55,999 nucleotides of DNA from a virus: positions 1 through 55,999 of IMG/VR virus record IMGVR_UViG_3300024262_006261; one strand, written 5' to 3'. Position 1 is the stretch's first letter; each line of letters begins with the position of its first letter. A program made the position numbers and the translations under genes. Below, one piece after another: positions 15,623 to 24,554 of this stretch. The notes under the pieces were generated by a model. The model ran no database searches. It worked only from the letters and a program-made list of their open reading frames with translations, and was not told where the DNA came from.

Positions 15623-16443
15623 AACCAGACTCCTTTCGGCCCTTGGGACCTTTTTAATAAATCCACATCGGTAAAAGGTTCTACAGGATACCTTCTACGT
15701 TTCAATGCTATACCATGTGCTCTAGAAGTATTGATAAAATAAATTTCCAATTTGTTTCTTTCTTCTAAAGATAGTGAGTTATACTCTGGTTGACTCATTA
15801 CCCAGTATGCTTCTATCCAAGGCCAATCCAAAGCTAATCCAGTATCAATCAACCTATATTGAGTATTAAGACCGTTAAGTCCGAGATTTTCATTAGCCTC
15901 TGTACCTTCACAAAAAACATTGTAGCCTCCCATTTCATATAATCGCATTGCAATATCTAAATCAGCATATGAAACCATAAAATTCCTATCGCGAGGGCCT
16001 ATCTTTCTCATCGTACTTGTTTTATATAAACCAGCAATAGGAACATGAGGACTTTCTTCTATACCGTCCCAAAACCGATATCTTTTTGTTTCTAATTTTT
16101 CTCCGTATTGATAAGGCATGCAAGATACTACAACAAGTTCATTATTTATAGCCTGCCATTTTTCTAATAGAAGATCCAAAGTATATACACCAAAAAACAC
16201 ATCATCATGTGAATATATACAATACTCACCTTTACATGCTCTAAACCCTATCTCAGCACATTGCACCGGTTTCACCCTGGTTTTGATGAAATGAAAATTA
16301 TTTGGAAGTTTATATTCTGGAGGAACATGCCCCACAGCTATTATCTCAAAAGGTATATTACTCTTTTCTAAAGATTCGTAGATTCCCATCCAAAGATGTG
16401 GACGAACAGCCGGCATATATATACTAATTACTGGGTTATTCAT
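15619..16443 (-). CDS. GT-A glycosyltransferase-like paralogue A4
   Basis: This 274-residue member of quartet A has ISIYMPAVRPHLW, PFEIIAVGHVPPEYKLPNN, KPVQCAEIGFRACKGEYC, YSHDDVFF (the DD motif here preceded by His), KTSTMRKIGPRDRNFM and the terminal LLKRSQGPKGVW. It is first in the quartet by transcription order and overlaps the epimerase gene at 16436 by eight bases. Confidence 0.72.
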   Translation of the reverse strand: MNNPVISIYMPAVRPHLWMGIYESLEKSNIPFEIIAVGHVPPEYKLPNNFHFIKTRVKPVQCAEIGFRACKGEYCIYSHDDVFFGVYTLDLLLEKWQAINNELVVVSCMPYQYGEKLETKRYRFWDGIEESPHVPIAGLYKTSTMRKIGPRDRNFMVSYADLDIAMRLYEMGGYNVFCEGTEANENLGLNGLNTQYRLIDTGLALDWPWIEAYWVMSQPEYNSLSLEERNKLEIYFINTSRAHGIALKRRRYPVEPFTDVDLLKRSQGPKGVWL

Positions 16444-17425
16444 TGAAATAATTCTTTCTACCTAGATATTCTTTCCTATTTGATAAAAACCAATCCCACG
16501 TTTTTTGTAATCCATCCAGCAAAGAAGTTGTAGGATTATAGTGTATTTGTTCCTTAGCATAAGATATATCCATTACTCGCTTAGGAAAGCCAGAAGGTTT
16601 TGTCGTGTCAAATTCAAAACCACATTCAGTTACTTGCCGTAGCAATTCAAGAAGTTCTTTAATTGTAGTGCCTGTCCCACTGCCTAGATTAACAAAGCCA
16701 CCATTAGTCCCATAGTAAAGGGCTTGAATAATCCCTTCAGCCACATCCCTACTATAAGCAAAATCGCGTATTGCTGAGCCATCTCCCCACACAACTAACG
16801 GGTCTTCTCCCGAAGCTATTCTTGACATTAATGAAGGTATAACCATCGCATTGTTTGGATCAAAATTATCTCCTGGTCCATAAATATTAGCAGGACGGAC
16901 AATTGCATAGTTAGTCATTCCATACTGAATTCTATATGCCTCTATCTGTTTTTCGGCCATTCGCTTCGCCCAACCAGGAAACATATCCATAGGAGGACCT
17001 TCTAAGTTCTCAGTCTCTTTGAATATTTCGGCACTGGAATAAGCACCAACAGAACTGGTATAGACCACGTCTTTTACATTATTGATTCTACAAGCTTCAA
17101 GTATATTGGTATTCATCATTAACAATGGAACAAAGAAACTAGCAGGCTTTTCTTTAGTAACCTTAACTGAACCTTTAATCCCTGCAACATGAAATACATA
17201 ATCCATTCCTTTAGTTTGTTCTTTACAAAAACTAAAGTCACATAAGTCTCCTTGTATAAATCTTGCTCGACGATCCTTACCAGTATTATTATCTAGAGAA
17301 ACAACTGTAACATCGGCTCCAGCTTTTAGTAATATATTTACTATTTGTCGTCCTATTAAACCAGTCCCACCGGTTACAAGACAATTTTTATTATTCAAAT
17401 AATACAGAATTTCGTTATCTATCAT
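16436..17425 (-). CDS. NAD-dependent sugar epimerase/dehydratase family protein
   Basis: This 329-residue extended SDR protein has CLVTGGTGLIGRQIV (NAD motif), FHVAGIKGS, VYTSSVGAY, RPANIYGPGDNF and WGDGSAIRDFAYSRDV. It is a paralogue of the 10365 and 19724 genes. The YxxxK site reads PGWAK, with Pro at the Tyr position, so it may use another residue or have a non-standard activity. It sits between the methyltransferase gene at 17430 and glycosyltransferase quartet A. Confidence 0.82.
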   Translation of the reverse strand: MIDNEILYYLNNKNCLVTGGTGLIGRQIVNILLKAGADVTVVSLDNNTGKDRRARFIQGDLCDFSFCKEQTKGMDYVFHVAGIKGSVKVTKEKPASFFVPLLMMNTNILEACRINNVKDVVYTSSVGAYSSAEIFKETENLEGPPMDMFPGWAKRMAEKQIEAYRIQYGMTNYAIVRPANIYGPGDNFDPNNAMVIPSLMSRIASGEDPLVVWGDGSAIRDFAYSRDVAEGIIQALYYGTNGGFVNLGSGTGTTIKELLELLRQVTECGFEFDTTKPSGFPKRVMDISYAKEQIHYNPTTSLLDGLQKTWDWFLSNRKEYLGRKNYFNE

Positions 17426-17429
17426 AATA

Positions 17430-18182
17430 CTACTCCACTATAAAATAAGATAATCTTGCCGTTACAGGCAAACGCTTTAATCGTATATTACTCAAACCGA
17501 AGACTTCGTCTAGAGCCACTGTTTCTCCAGGAGAATCGTGGTCGTTAATCTCATCAAATGCTACCACACTACCTTTTACCAATCTTTTCTTAATGGCTTC
17601 TAGACACTTTTTCGTTGGTTCGTATATATCAAAGTCAAAAAAAGCCAAAGCTACAATAGATTCTGGATACTTCTCAAAATACTTATCTACTTCTATTGTA
17701 GCATCGCCAGCACATATCTCAAACTTTTTAATATGAGACATAGGATTATCGTTTTCTTGAAAATTCATAATCTGTTCGAGATATTGTTCATAATTTTCAG
17801 TACAAGCTAATCCACCTTTATGCATCATAGAACATTTAGGATTATCTTTCTCTCCTATCTCAGGAAAACCGGTGAACGTATCAAAACCTACAATTTTTCG
17901 GTGCCGATGAAATGGCTCGTATATTCCTCTAAGAGCTGCAAATAAAGACAATGTATTTCCCCATCTTGTTCCAAATTCTACAACTATTCCAGGAACATCT
18001 AATATCAACTGATAAATATGATTAAAGAACAATATTCGAGACAAATTCTTAGAATTCAAAAACAACCCTAAATTTTGTAGCATGTGATAAGAAGGAACAG
18101 GACAATTTTTCAAAGCATTTGCCCAATCATCTCGAACAAATTCTTCTACGTCACTGCGATACAACTCACCAGACTTTTCCAT
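17430..18182 (-). CDS. TylF/MycF-like SAM-dependent O-methyltransferase
   Basis: This 250-residue class I methyltransferase has VVEFGTRWGNTLSLFAAL for the SAM-binding motif, VGFDTFTGFPEIG, a metal-type DFDIYEPTKKCLEAI segment, and GSVVAFDEIND. This combination is typical of the TylF/MycF sugar O-methyltransferase family. It probably caps or decorates a sugar of the glycan made by neighbouring enzymes. The precise position methylated is unknown. Confidence 0.8.
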   Translation of the reverse strand: MEKSGELYRSDVEEFVRDDWANALKNCPVPSYHMLQNLGLFLNSKNLSRILFFNHIYQLILDVPGIVVEFGTRWGNTLSLFAALRGIYEPFHRHRKIVGFDTFTGFPEIGEKDNPKCSMMHKGGLACTENYEQYLEQIMNFQENDNPMSHIKKFEICAGDATIEVDKYFEKYPESIVALAFFDFDIYEPTKKCLEAIKKRLVKGSVVAFDEINDHDSPGETVALDEVFGLSNIRLKRLPVTARLSYFIVE

Positions 18183-18197
18183 TATTAAAATCTCCTA

Positions 18198-19310
18198 TTA
18201 TCTTATTATTACAGGAATAGATTTTTGCCCTTCAAAAGCAATTACCCATGCCCAATATCGTATTCTACCTTCTATCAAATTATATTTATACTTACTATTC
18301 TCATCTGTGTTTAGAACAACACTTACAGGTTTCAATAATCCTTCTTCTTTTACCCCTAAGGCAAGCTCTTCGGGACTGGGTGTAAAATTCAAAAGATTCT
18401 GCTTTGCTTCTTCTAAAGTTTGATATGCTTGCCTGTTACACCGACCTTCCAAAATTACCTGTATCTGTTCTACAGGAACTTCTACTGCCTTTGAAGGAAA
18501 AGAATCTTCTATAAGTTTAATATCTATATTCTCTAAAACAAAATCAGTAGATGTTGCATTATCTACCAAATGTCGAGGATTGCCTGTTTTAGGAATTGCT
18601 ACCACATTTTGATGAGTAATCAACCAATTCAAAATTATTTGGGCCGGAGTTTTTTGATACTTCGTAGCTATACTTCTCAAAAGTAATATTTTTTCTTTCT
18701 TTCTTACTAAATCTCCTTGGTCTAAAGGACTATAAGCTACGAATGTTATATCGTTTATTTGACAAAATGGAAGAACCTTTTCCTCCACACCTCGATCTAT
18801 TAGACTATATTCCAATTGTATCGCAGAAATGCCTTTGGAAGTGGCCTTCTTTGCTTCTTTTATTTCTTTTAGAGAAAAATTACTAAGTCCTATATATCTA
18901 ATTTTACCCTCATCTACCAATTGATCCATAGCTTGCATTGTTTGTTCTATAGGAATATTAGGATTGGGCCAATGAATGTAATACAAATCTATATGATCTA
19001 CTTTTAATCTAAACAAGCTATTCTCAACAGCCGACTTCAATTCTTCGGGTTGTAAATGATTGGGAGAGACCTTGGTGCACACACAAAAATTCTTTTTTGC
19101 AATAGGAGATACCTTACCTATTATTTTTTCTGACAAACCATTTCCATATTGTTCAGCAGTATCTATAAAATTGATTCCTAAACAATCGGCAAACTCTATC
19201 ATCAATGCCTGTTTTTCTAATATGCAAGGATCATTGTAAGGATGATGTGCATTGCCCATTCCTATAGCAGATATTTCTAATTCTGTATTACCGAGTTTCT
19301 TTGTTTTCAT
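18198..19310 (-). CDS. aldo/keto reductase fused to a ParB/Srx-like domain
   Basis: Residues 1-280 form an aldo/keto reductase with the full catalytic set: Asp50, Tyr55, Lys80 and His113 (IDTAEQYG, CTKVSP, YYIHWPNP), and a late PKTGNPRHLVDN coenzyme motif. Residues about 285-370 are a separate domain with LKPVSVVLN, YNLIEGRIRYWAWVIAFEGQ and KSIPVIIR, the pattern of ParB-like nuclease/sulfiredoxin domains. A reductase for keto-sugars fits the cluster. The C-terminal domain could bind nucleotide or add another activity. I know of no standard family with this fusion. Confidence 0.8.
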   Translation of the reverse strand: MKTKKLGNTELEISAIGMGNAHHPYNDPCILEKQALMIEFADCLGINFIDTAEQYGNGLSEKIIGKVSPIAKKNFCVCTKVSPNHLQPEELKSAVENSLFRLKVDHIDLYYIHWPNPNIPIEQTMQAMDQLVDEGKIRYIGLSNFSLKEIKEAKKATSKGISAIQLEYSLIDRGVEEKVLPFCQINDITFVAYSPLDQGDLVRKKEKILLLRSIATKYQKTPAQIILNWLITHQNVVAIPKTGNPRHLVDNATSTDFVLENIDIKLIEDSFPSKAVEVPVEQIQVILEGRCNRQAYQTLEEAKQNLLNFTPSPEELALGVKEEGLLKPVSVVLNTDENSKYKYNLIEGRIRYWAWVIAFEGQKSIPVIIR

Positions 19311-19734
19311 AACCTAGCAAGCCTCCTATCCAATCTTCTAAACCATCGGTTTTATCGTTAGACCATTGTGCTCCCCGTTCCATATCTTGTAGTAGCTCCA
19401 AAAGAAAATTCTTTATACGATTTCTAAAACCATTTAGCTGATGAGCATATCTAAGTCTATCGGCATATTGCTCCGAAGTAGCCTCTTCCAACCTATCTTT
19501 GGTCTCCCAAATATGAAAATTTATTTGAGATAAGACAACCATAGCACATAATAAACGAGCAGATAATTTTATATTTCTTTCCTCTATAAGAATATCCAAA
19601 TCATGTAAAAGCATTTGTATTTCCGACGATACCAATTCTCGATTTAATTCCTTAATCATCTTTATGGTATCTACTGTTGTACGGTCTATAAGTTCGGCCA
19701 TAGAAGGCATTATTTGTCGTTTTTTATTTGTCAT
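19288..19734 (-). CDS. small AELIDR-motif protein, paralogue of the 9923 gene
   Basis: This is a 148-residue helical protein, PSMAELIDRTTVDTIK then LDILIEERNIKLSARLL and QINFHIW, aligning along its length with the product at 9923. It overlaps the epimerase gene at 19724 by 11 bases, repeating the pairing seen at 9923/10365. The function is unknown. The repeated pairing suggests a working partnership with these epimerases. Confidence 0.6.
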   Translation of the reverse strand: MTNKKRQIMPSMAELIDRTTVDTIKMIKELNRELVSSEIQMLLHDLDILIEERNIKLSARLLCAMVVLSQINFHIWETKDRLEEATSEQYADRLRYAHQLNGFRNRIKNFLLELLQDMERGAQWSNDKTDGLEDWIGGLLGYENKETR

Positions 19735-20698
19735 TTAATTTTTTCCTATTGCAATACCAATCTATTGTTCTACGAATCCCTTCCTCTAATTCTATTTCTA
19801 ATTCAAATCCCAAATACTTTTTAGCTCTGTCCATAGATAGAATACGAACCAAATCCCCCACCGGTTTATTTACACCCCAGTCTACAATAGGAGATTTCTT
19901 TACAACCTTCAAAATAGTGGTTACCAAATCTTTGATGGTGTATCCTATTCCTGAACCTAGGTTGATCGGAAAACAAGGAGGAGCCTTCTCCATTGCTATT
20001 AGCATCCACCTTACCAACTCTTTTGAATATATAAAATCACGAATAGCGGAACCATCTCCCCAAACAACCAATGGATTTTCTCCGTCTATTATTCTACATA
20101 TCAAAGCAGGTATTACATGACCCGTATCAGAATTGAAATTATCATAGGGCCCGTACACTACTGTTGGTCTAACTATTCTAACAGCATCCCATTGATGTTC
20201 TTTCATATAAGTTTCTGCTTGTATCTCGCCTATACGTTTTACCAACCCAATAAAACCATCGTTTTGTGTTGGTTTTCCATCCCACCAACAATCTTCTTCC
20301 CGTGGAGTATTTTTATTAGGGTATCCACAGACGCTGCTAACATATAAAAATCGTTCTATTCTATGGCGAAAAGCCGCTTCCATAAGATGGGTTTGACCCA
20401 CCAATGCCGGATAAAAATAACTGGCTGCCTTTGTTCCTCCTATGCCAACAGAACCCTTTCGACCCAACAAATTAAAGACGTAATCTTGACCAGAAACCAC
20501 TGATAAGCAATTTTCCATATCGGTTAGGTCTAATTGAAAGTGAGACACATTCGAGCCTAATACCTTATGAACATATTCATTAGAGTCCAAAGATACTGTT
20601 GTTACGACAGCCTCCCGTTTCAATAGTTCTTTTACCAAAGGTATTCCTATTGTTCCAGTGCCTCCTGCAACTAATACTTTTTTACCTCTATAAAACAT
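19724..20698 (-). CDS. NAD-dependent sugar epimerase/dehydratase family protein
   Basis: This 324-residue extended SDR protein has VLVAGGTGTIGIPLVKEL (GxxGxxG), FNLLGRKGSVG, FLYVSSVCGYP, RPTVVYGPYDNF and WGDGSAIRDFIYSKEL. The YxxxK position reads IGLVK, again without Tyr. It is the third member of the paralogous set with the 10365 and 16436 genes, and it follows glycosyltransferase quartet B in transcription order. Confidence 0.82.
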   Translation of the reverse strand: MFYRGKKVLVAGGTGTIGIPLVKELLKREAVVTTVSLDSNEYVHKVLGSNVSHFQLDLTDMENCLSVVSGQDYVFNLLGRKGSVGIGGTKAASYFYPALVGQTHLMEAAFRHRIERFLYVSSVCGYPNKNTPREEDCWWDGKPTQNDGFIGLVKRIGEIQAETYMKEHQWDAVRIVRPTVVYGPYDNFNSDTGHVIPALICRIIDGENPLVVWGDGSAIRDFIYSKELVRWMLIAMEKAPPCFPINLGSGIGYTIKDLVTTILKVVKKSPIVDWGVNKPVGDLVRILSMDRAKKYLGFELEIELEEGIRRTIDWYCNRKKLNDK

Positions 20699-20714
20699 AA
20701 TACGACTTTCCTAT

Positions 20715-21434
20715 TTATAATATAGGTATCTCCTCCGGAGAATAAGGTTGTACTGTGTCTACTCTTGTTCTCCTAAGAGACTTATCTGGATTTCTCCATA
20801 AGGAATTTAATAAAACATGGTCCGGATGGTTAATACATATCAATCGTTTTGCAGGGTCTTCGCACGGTCTCTCCCTAGCAATTGCACCGGGAACAACAAA
20901 TGGATATCCTCCTGCTTCATATATTCGCAAGTGTAAATCATTATCACCATATAGTTGATTAAACCGTTTGTCGTATCCACCTAACTCTTGCCATACAGAT
21001 TTTTTGATAATAGTACATACACCTATCACAGAAGAACATTTATTACTAGGATCAAAGTACATTAAATAATCCTTTGGAGGTCCGTACAAGACATCGCTAA
21101 ATCTAGACATAACTATAGCTTTGTTATCCGTCATTCTTTGTACATATTGATGCATCAATCCTAAAAACCCTACGGAGAACATAAGGTCATCCATAACTGT
21201 CATTACATATTCACCTTTAGCATTTCTACAAGCAGTCTCAAAGCACTGTTGAGGTTTTGCTTCACTATAGATATGACGAAAGTTCTCTGGTAAAGCAAAA
21301 TTTGGTCTAACATTCCCTACAAAGACAAACTCAAACGATACGTTGGCAGCATCATAATTAATTTGATTGTGCATCTCCATCCAATAATGAGGCCTAACAG
21401 CTGAAGAAATAACACTAACAATAGGATTACTCAT
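20715..21434 (-). CDS. GT-A glycosyltransferase-like paralogue B1
   Basis: The ATG at 21434 is preceded by AAGGAA and matches the N-termini of its paralogues (SNPIVSVISSAVRPHYW); the upstream extension is not supported. Quartet B shares VSFEFVFVGNVRPNFALPENF, YSEAKPQQCFETACRNAKGEYV, a DD motif (MDDLMF here), KKSVWQELGGYDKRFN, and a terminal RVDTVQPYSPEEIPI. It is related to quartet A through KPxQCxE and the DD motif but differs at the C-terminus. Confidence 0.72.
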   Translation of the reverse strand: MSNPIVSVISSAVRPHYWMEMHNQINYDAANVSFEFVFVGNVRPNFALPENFRHIYSEAKPQQCFETACRNAKGEYVMTVMDDLMFSVGFLGLMHQYVQRMTDNKAIVMSRFSDVLYGPPKDYLMYFDPSNKCSSVIGVCTIIKKSVWQELGGYDKRFNQLYGDNDLHLRIYEAGGYPFVVPGAIARERPCEDPAKRLICINHPDHVLLNSLWRNPDKSLRRTRVDTVQPYSPEEIPIL

Positions 21435-21444
21435 AATATATTCC

Positions 21445-22158
21445 TTATGAATCAATAAAAATTTCGTCTTCGGAAAAAGATTGAACAAAATCTAATCTTT
21501 TTTTACTAAAGATACCTTCTTCTTTCCATAGAGAATCGAGAAGAATCCTATCCAACATATACTTGGTAACTAATCGAGGATAGACATGTGGCTTCTCTTT
21601 TACGGTGAATTCTTCAGGAGGCAAAATAAACGGATGTCCTCCTGCTTCAAATATGCGTAATTGTAAATCATCTGTAGAAAATATAAGATTAAACCCTCTA
21701 TCTAATCCACCTAATTCCTGCCAAACACTTTTCCTAATAAGAATAACTGGTGCTACTATAGGAAATTCAGGATAAGGTTCCAAAACCAAAAGGTTATCCA
21801 TAGGACCATGATCTATATTATCTGAAAATCTTGACATGATCACAGCTTTCTCATTCCACATCCTTAGCATATACCCATACAATACATCTATTACTCCAGT
21901 AGGGAATTGTTCATCATCTGCAGCAACCAATACGAATTCCCCTTTGGCATTTCTACAAGCCATTTCCAAACATTGAACTGGTTTTGCTTCGCTATAAATA
22001 TATCGAAAGTTCTCAGGTAAAGCAAAATTGGGCCTATTGGGCCCTACAAAAACAATCTCAAAAGGAGTAATATTTCCATCGGTAACCTCCTTATAAAACT
22101 GCTCCCAAAGTTGGGGTCTAGCTGCTGTAGCTATTATAGATATAATAGGTTTTTCCAT
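21445..22158 (-). CDS. GT-A glycosyltransferase-like paralogue B2
   Basis: This 237-residue member of quartet B has ISIIATAARPQLWEQF, EIVFVGPNRPNFALPENF, YSEAKPVQCLEMACRNAKGEFV, AADDEQF, RKSVWQELGGLDRGFN and the terminal RLDFVQSFSEDEIFI. It is most like B4 in the core, with YGYMLRMWNE shared nearly word for word. Confidence 0.72.
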   Translation of the reverse strand: MEKPIISIIATAARPQLWEQFYKEVTDGNITPFEIVFVGPNRPNFALPENFRYIYSEAKPVQCLEMACRNAKGEFVLVAADDEQFPTGVIDVLYGYMLRMWNEKAVIMSRFSDNIDHGPMDNLLVLEPYPEFPIVAPVILIRKSVWQELGGLDRGFNLIFSTDDLQLRIFEAGGHPFILPPEEFTVKEKPHVYPRLVTKYMLDRILLDSLWKEEGIFSKKRLDFVQSFSEDEIFIDS

Positions 22159-22168
22159 AATTTTCTTT

Positions 22169-22882
22169 CTATCTAACTATAGATATATCATCCTCGGTAA
22201 AAGGTTGAAACTCTACTAATCTTTCTTCACCGACAGTACCATCACTTTTCATCCAACATTCTTCAAGAAATGCATAATCATCCAAAGCCTCTTTCGTTGT
22301 AGATAGTCGAGAAGAAGGAAGATTTACTTCTACCCTTTCTTCAACAATAGCACTAGGAACAAGAAAGGGGTACACTCCTGCTTCATAAGCACGCAGTATC
22401 AGATCTAAATCAGAACCTACATTAGTAAATCTTTTATCTAATCCTCCTAATCTGCTCCATAAACAACGAGGCATGATAGGAGTTAATCCTACCAATCCAT
22501 TTCCGTTCCAACAACCTTTTACAGGAGACATACCAGGTAAAGGAATAAATTGACTTGTAACCATAGCAGTCTTGTTTCTAGGTAATCTTTGAATATACCA
22601 ATACATCTCATTTAAGAATTCAGGGCTGTACATGACATCGTCGCCGGTAAACATTATATATTTACCTTTACTATTTCTACGAGCTGTCTCATAGCATTGT
22701 ATAGGATTTGCTTCACTATAAATATAATAAAAATTTTCCGGTAAATCAAATTCTGGTCTAACATTACCAGCAAACACAATTTCAAATGGAACCTTATTGT
22801 TCAACGATAATTGCTCGTACATATCTAACCAAAAGTACGTTTTAACCGCCGATGCAAACAAACTAATAATTGGTTTTTCCAT
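22169..22882 (-). CDS. GT-A glycosyltransferase-like paralogue B3
   Basis: This 237-residue member of quartet B has ISLFASAVKTYFWLDMY, EIVFAGNVRPEFDLPENF, YSEANPIQCYETARRNSKGKYI, TGDDVMY, GGLDKRFTNVGSDLDL and the terminal EFQPFTEDDISI. RPxxW is changed to KTYFW, making it the most divergent copy at the N-terminus. Confidence 0.7.
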   Translation of the reverse strand: MEKPIISLFASAVKTYFWLDMYEQLSLNNKVPFEIVFAGNVRPEFDLPENFYYIYSEANPIQCYETARRNSKGKYIMFTGDDVMYSPEFLNEMYWYIQRLPRNKTAMVTSQFIPLPGMSPVKGCWNGNGLVGLTPIMPRCLWSRLGGLDKRFTNVGSDLDLILRAYEAGVYPFLVPSAIVEERVEVNLPSSRLSTTKEALDDYAFLEECWMKSDGTVGEERLVEFQPFTEDDISIVR

Positions 22883-22891
22883 AATATCTTT

Positions 22892-23623
22892 CTATCTAAC
22901 TATAGGTATTTCACTGTCTAAATACGGTTGAACAGGATCTAATCTTTCTCTTCTAGGGCTTCCATCAGGATTAATCCACAAGGAATCTATAAAAGACCTA
23001 TCCTCCATTTTCCCTTTCGACGGATCTTGAATTAAACGAGGATACTCATGAGTCCTTTCTCTAACAATATGATCATCGGAAGGAACAACAAAAGAAAATC
23101 CCCCAGAAGATAAAATACGCATTTGTATATCTGTATCACTCCATAAACGATTAAATCTTCGGTCAACTCCACCTACTTCTTGCCAAACCTTCTTCTTGAT
23201 AAGAACGGCACAAGCTACTACCGCAGATTTAGAGCTATTCAAATCAAAAAACATATCGTAATCGGGAGTACCTGGATTAGGATTATCAGAAAATCTTGCT
23301 CCTATAATTACTCTCTCGTTCCACATCCTTAGCATATACCCATACATCGTATCTATAGTTCCAGGGGGAACAATTAAGTCGTCTGTAAAAATTAGCACAT
23401 ACTCTCCTTTAGCATTCCTACAAGCAATTTCAAAACACCGTGGAGGTATTTCTTCACTATAGATATGACAAAAATTCTCCGGTAAAGCGAAATTAGGTCT
23501 AGCATTCCCAACGAACACAATTTCAAATGGGGTTTTATTTCCATTGCAACACATAGCATAGAACTCTTGCCAAAGCTGGGGTCTTATGGAAGGTGCTATT
23601 ATACTTATTATAGGTGCGATCAT
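22892..23623 (-). CDS. GT-A glycosyltransferase-like paralogue B4
   Basis: The ATG at 23623 has GGAGAG nine bases upstream and yields IAPIISIIAPSIRPQLW, in line with its paralogues; a longer frame would run into the methyltransferase gene. It carries EIVFVGNARPNFALPENF, YSEEIPPRCFEIACRNAKGEYV (the KPxQC block altered to IPPRC), FTDDLIV, KKKVWQEVGGVDRRFN and a terminal RLDPVQPYLDSEIPI. The altered block may change sugar recognition. Confidence 0.7.
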   Translation of the reverse strand: MIAPIISIIAPSIRPQLWQEFYAMCCNGNKTPFEIVFVGNARPNFALPENFCHIYSEEIPPRCFEIACRNAKGEYVLIFTDDLIVPPGTIDTMYGYMLRMWNERVIIGARFSDNPNPGTPDYDMFFDLNSSKSAVVACAVLIKKKVWQEVGGVDRRFNRLWSDTDIQMRILSSGGFSFVVPSDDHIVRERTHEYPRLIQDPSKGKMEDRSFIDSLWINPDGSPRRERLDPVQPYLDSEIPIVR

Positions 23624-23624
23624 A

Positions 23625-24554
23625 CTACAAAACTCTCCATATAGTAAAAGAATATCCAGTATGATATAAACTACCACACGGAACATATTGTGTCTTGATC
23701 ATCTCTATCTTTTTCATTGCATGTAGATAGGACAATCGAGATATATAACCAAAAAGATAATTCCTTACTCTATCGTATTTTAATGCTAAATAATCAGATA
23801 AATTATCTTCCGAATACAATTCTGAATATGTATCCAAATTTATAACAATAGCCGGCTTCTTTTCTAGAATAAACTGAATAAAAGGCTCAAAATCCTTTCC
23901 TAGCTGTTCCAAAGAGCCTACAGTATAAAAAGCACTATTCTCTTTTATTTCTACAGCATAATCAGGATTAAACATATCAAAGACATGGCCAGTTATATTA
24001 TAATCTAATTTTTCGTGTAATAGGTTAAGTATTCGTTTTGTAGACTCTACCCAATCGAACCCGTGGAGTTCTTTATTAGGATACATCTTAGCCATACGTA
24101 CAAGGTCGTATCCTGTGCCACATCCAAACTCGTAAACATGATCAACGTCTTTTAGATAGGTCTCAAATAGCCAATTCTTAAGAACGGTTGTAAAATCTAA
24201 CTCAAAATTCTGATTCTCAGGATTAGCATAATCACCAAATATTCTTATTGGTTGTCCTGAACGAACATATTTAGGAACAAGAGTATCTATTGCGAACCCA
24301 CTATCTATGAACTCTTGTAGATTTTCATCCCAACCTTTTATCCACTTTGCTTTCTCTTCAGGACCAGAAATTGTCAATCCTCCTGAATCTATTTTTTTGA
24401 TGATACCAAGAATGAGATTGGTGTAGTCATCATGTGTAAGACCACTATATCTAAAATCGTGTGAATTAATCTCATCCAAGGTTCGAGGAGAGAACTCACT
24501 TGCATCTATTCCAAGTAGCTCCGCAAAAGAATCGACATCTAAATTATGAGACAT
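23625..24554 (-). CDS. class I SAM-dependent methyltransferase
   Basis: This 309-residue protein has VYEFGCGTGYDLVRMAKMYP (SAM motif I) near the middle, GFDWVESTKRIL as the acidic motif, and a FYTVGSLEQLGKDFEPFI strand later. The N-terminal 130 residues are family-specific and contain a GLTISGPEEKAKWIKGW segment. Its place between the transketolase genes and quartet B suggests sugar or lipid-linked glycan methylation. Substrate unknown. Confidence 0.75.
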   Translation of the reverse strand: MSHNLDVDSFAELLGIDASEFSPRTLDEINSHDFRYSGLTHDDYTNLILGIIKKIDSGGLTISGPEEKAKWIKGWDENLQEFIDSGFAIDTLVPKYVRSGQPIRIFGDYANPENQNFELDFTTVLKNWLFETYLKDVDHVYEFGCGTGYDLVRMAKMYPNKELHGFDWVESTKRILNLLHEKLDYNITGHVFDMFNPDYAVEIKENSAFYTVGSLEQLGKDFEPFIQFILEKKPAIVINLDTYSELYSEDNLSDYLALKYDRVRNYLFGYISRLSYLHAMKKIEMIKTQYVPCGSLYHTGYSFTIWRVL

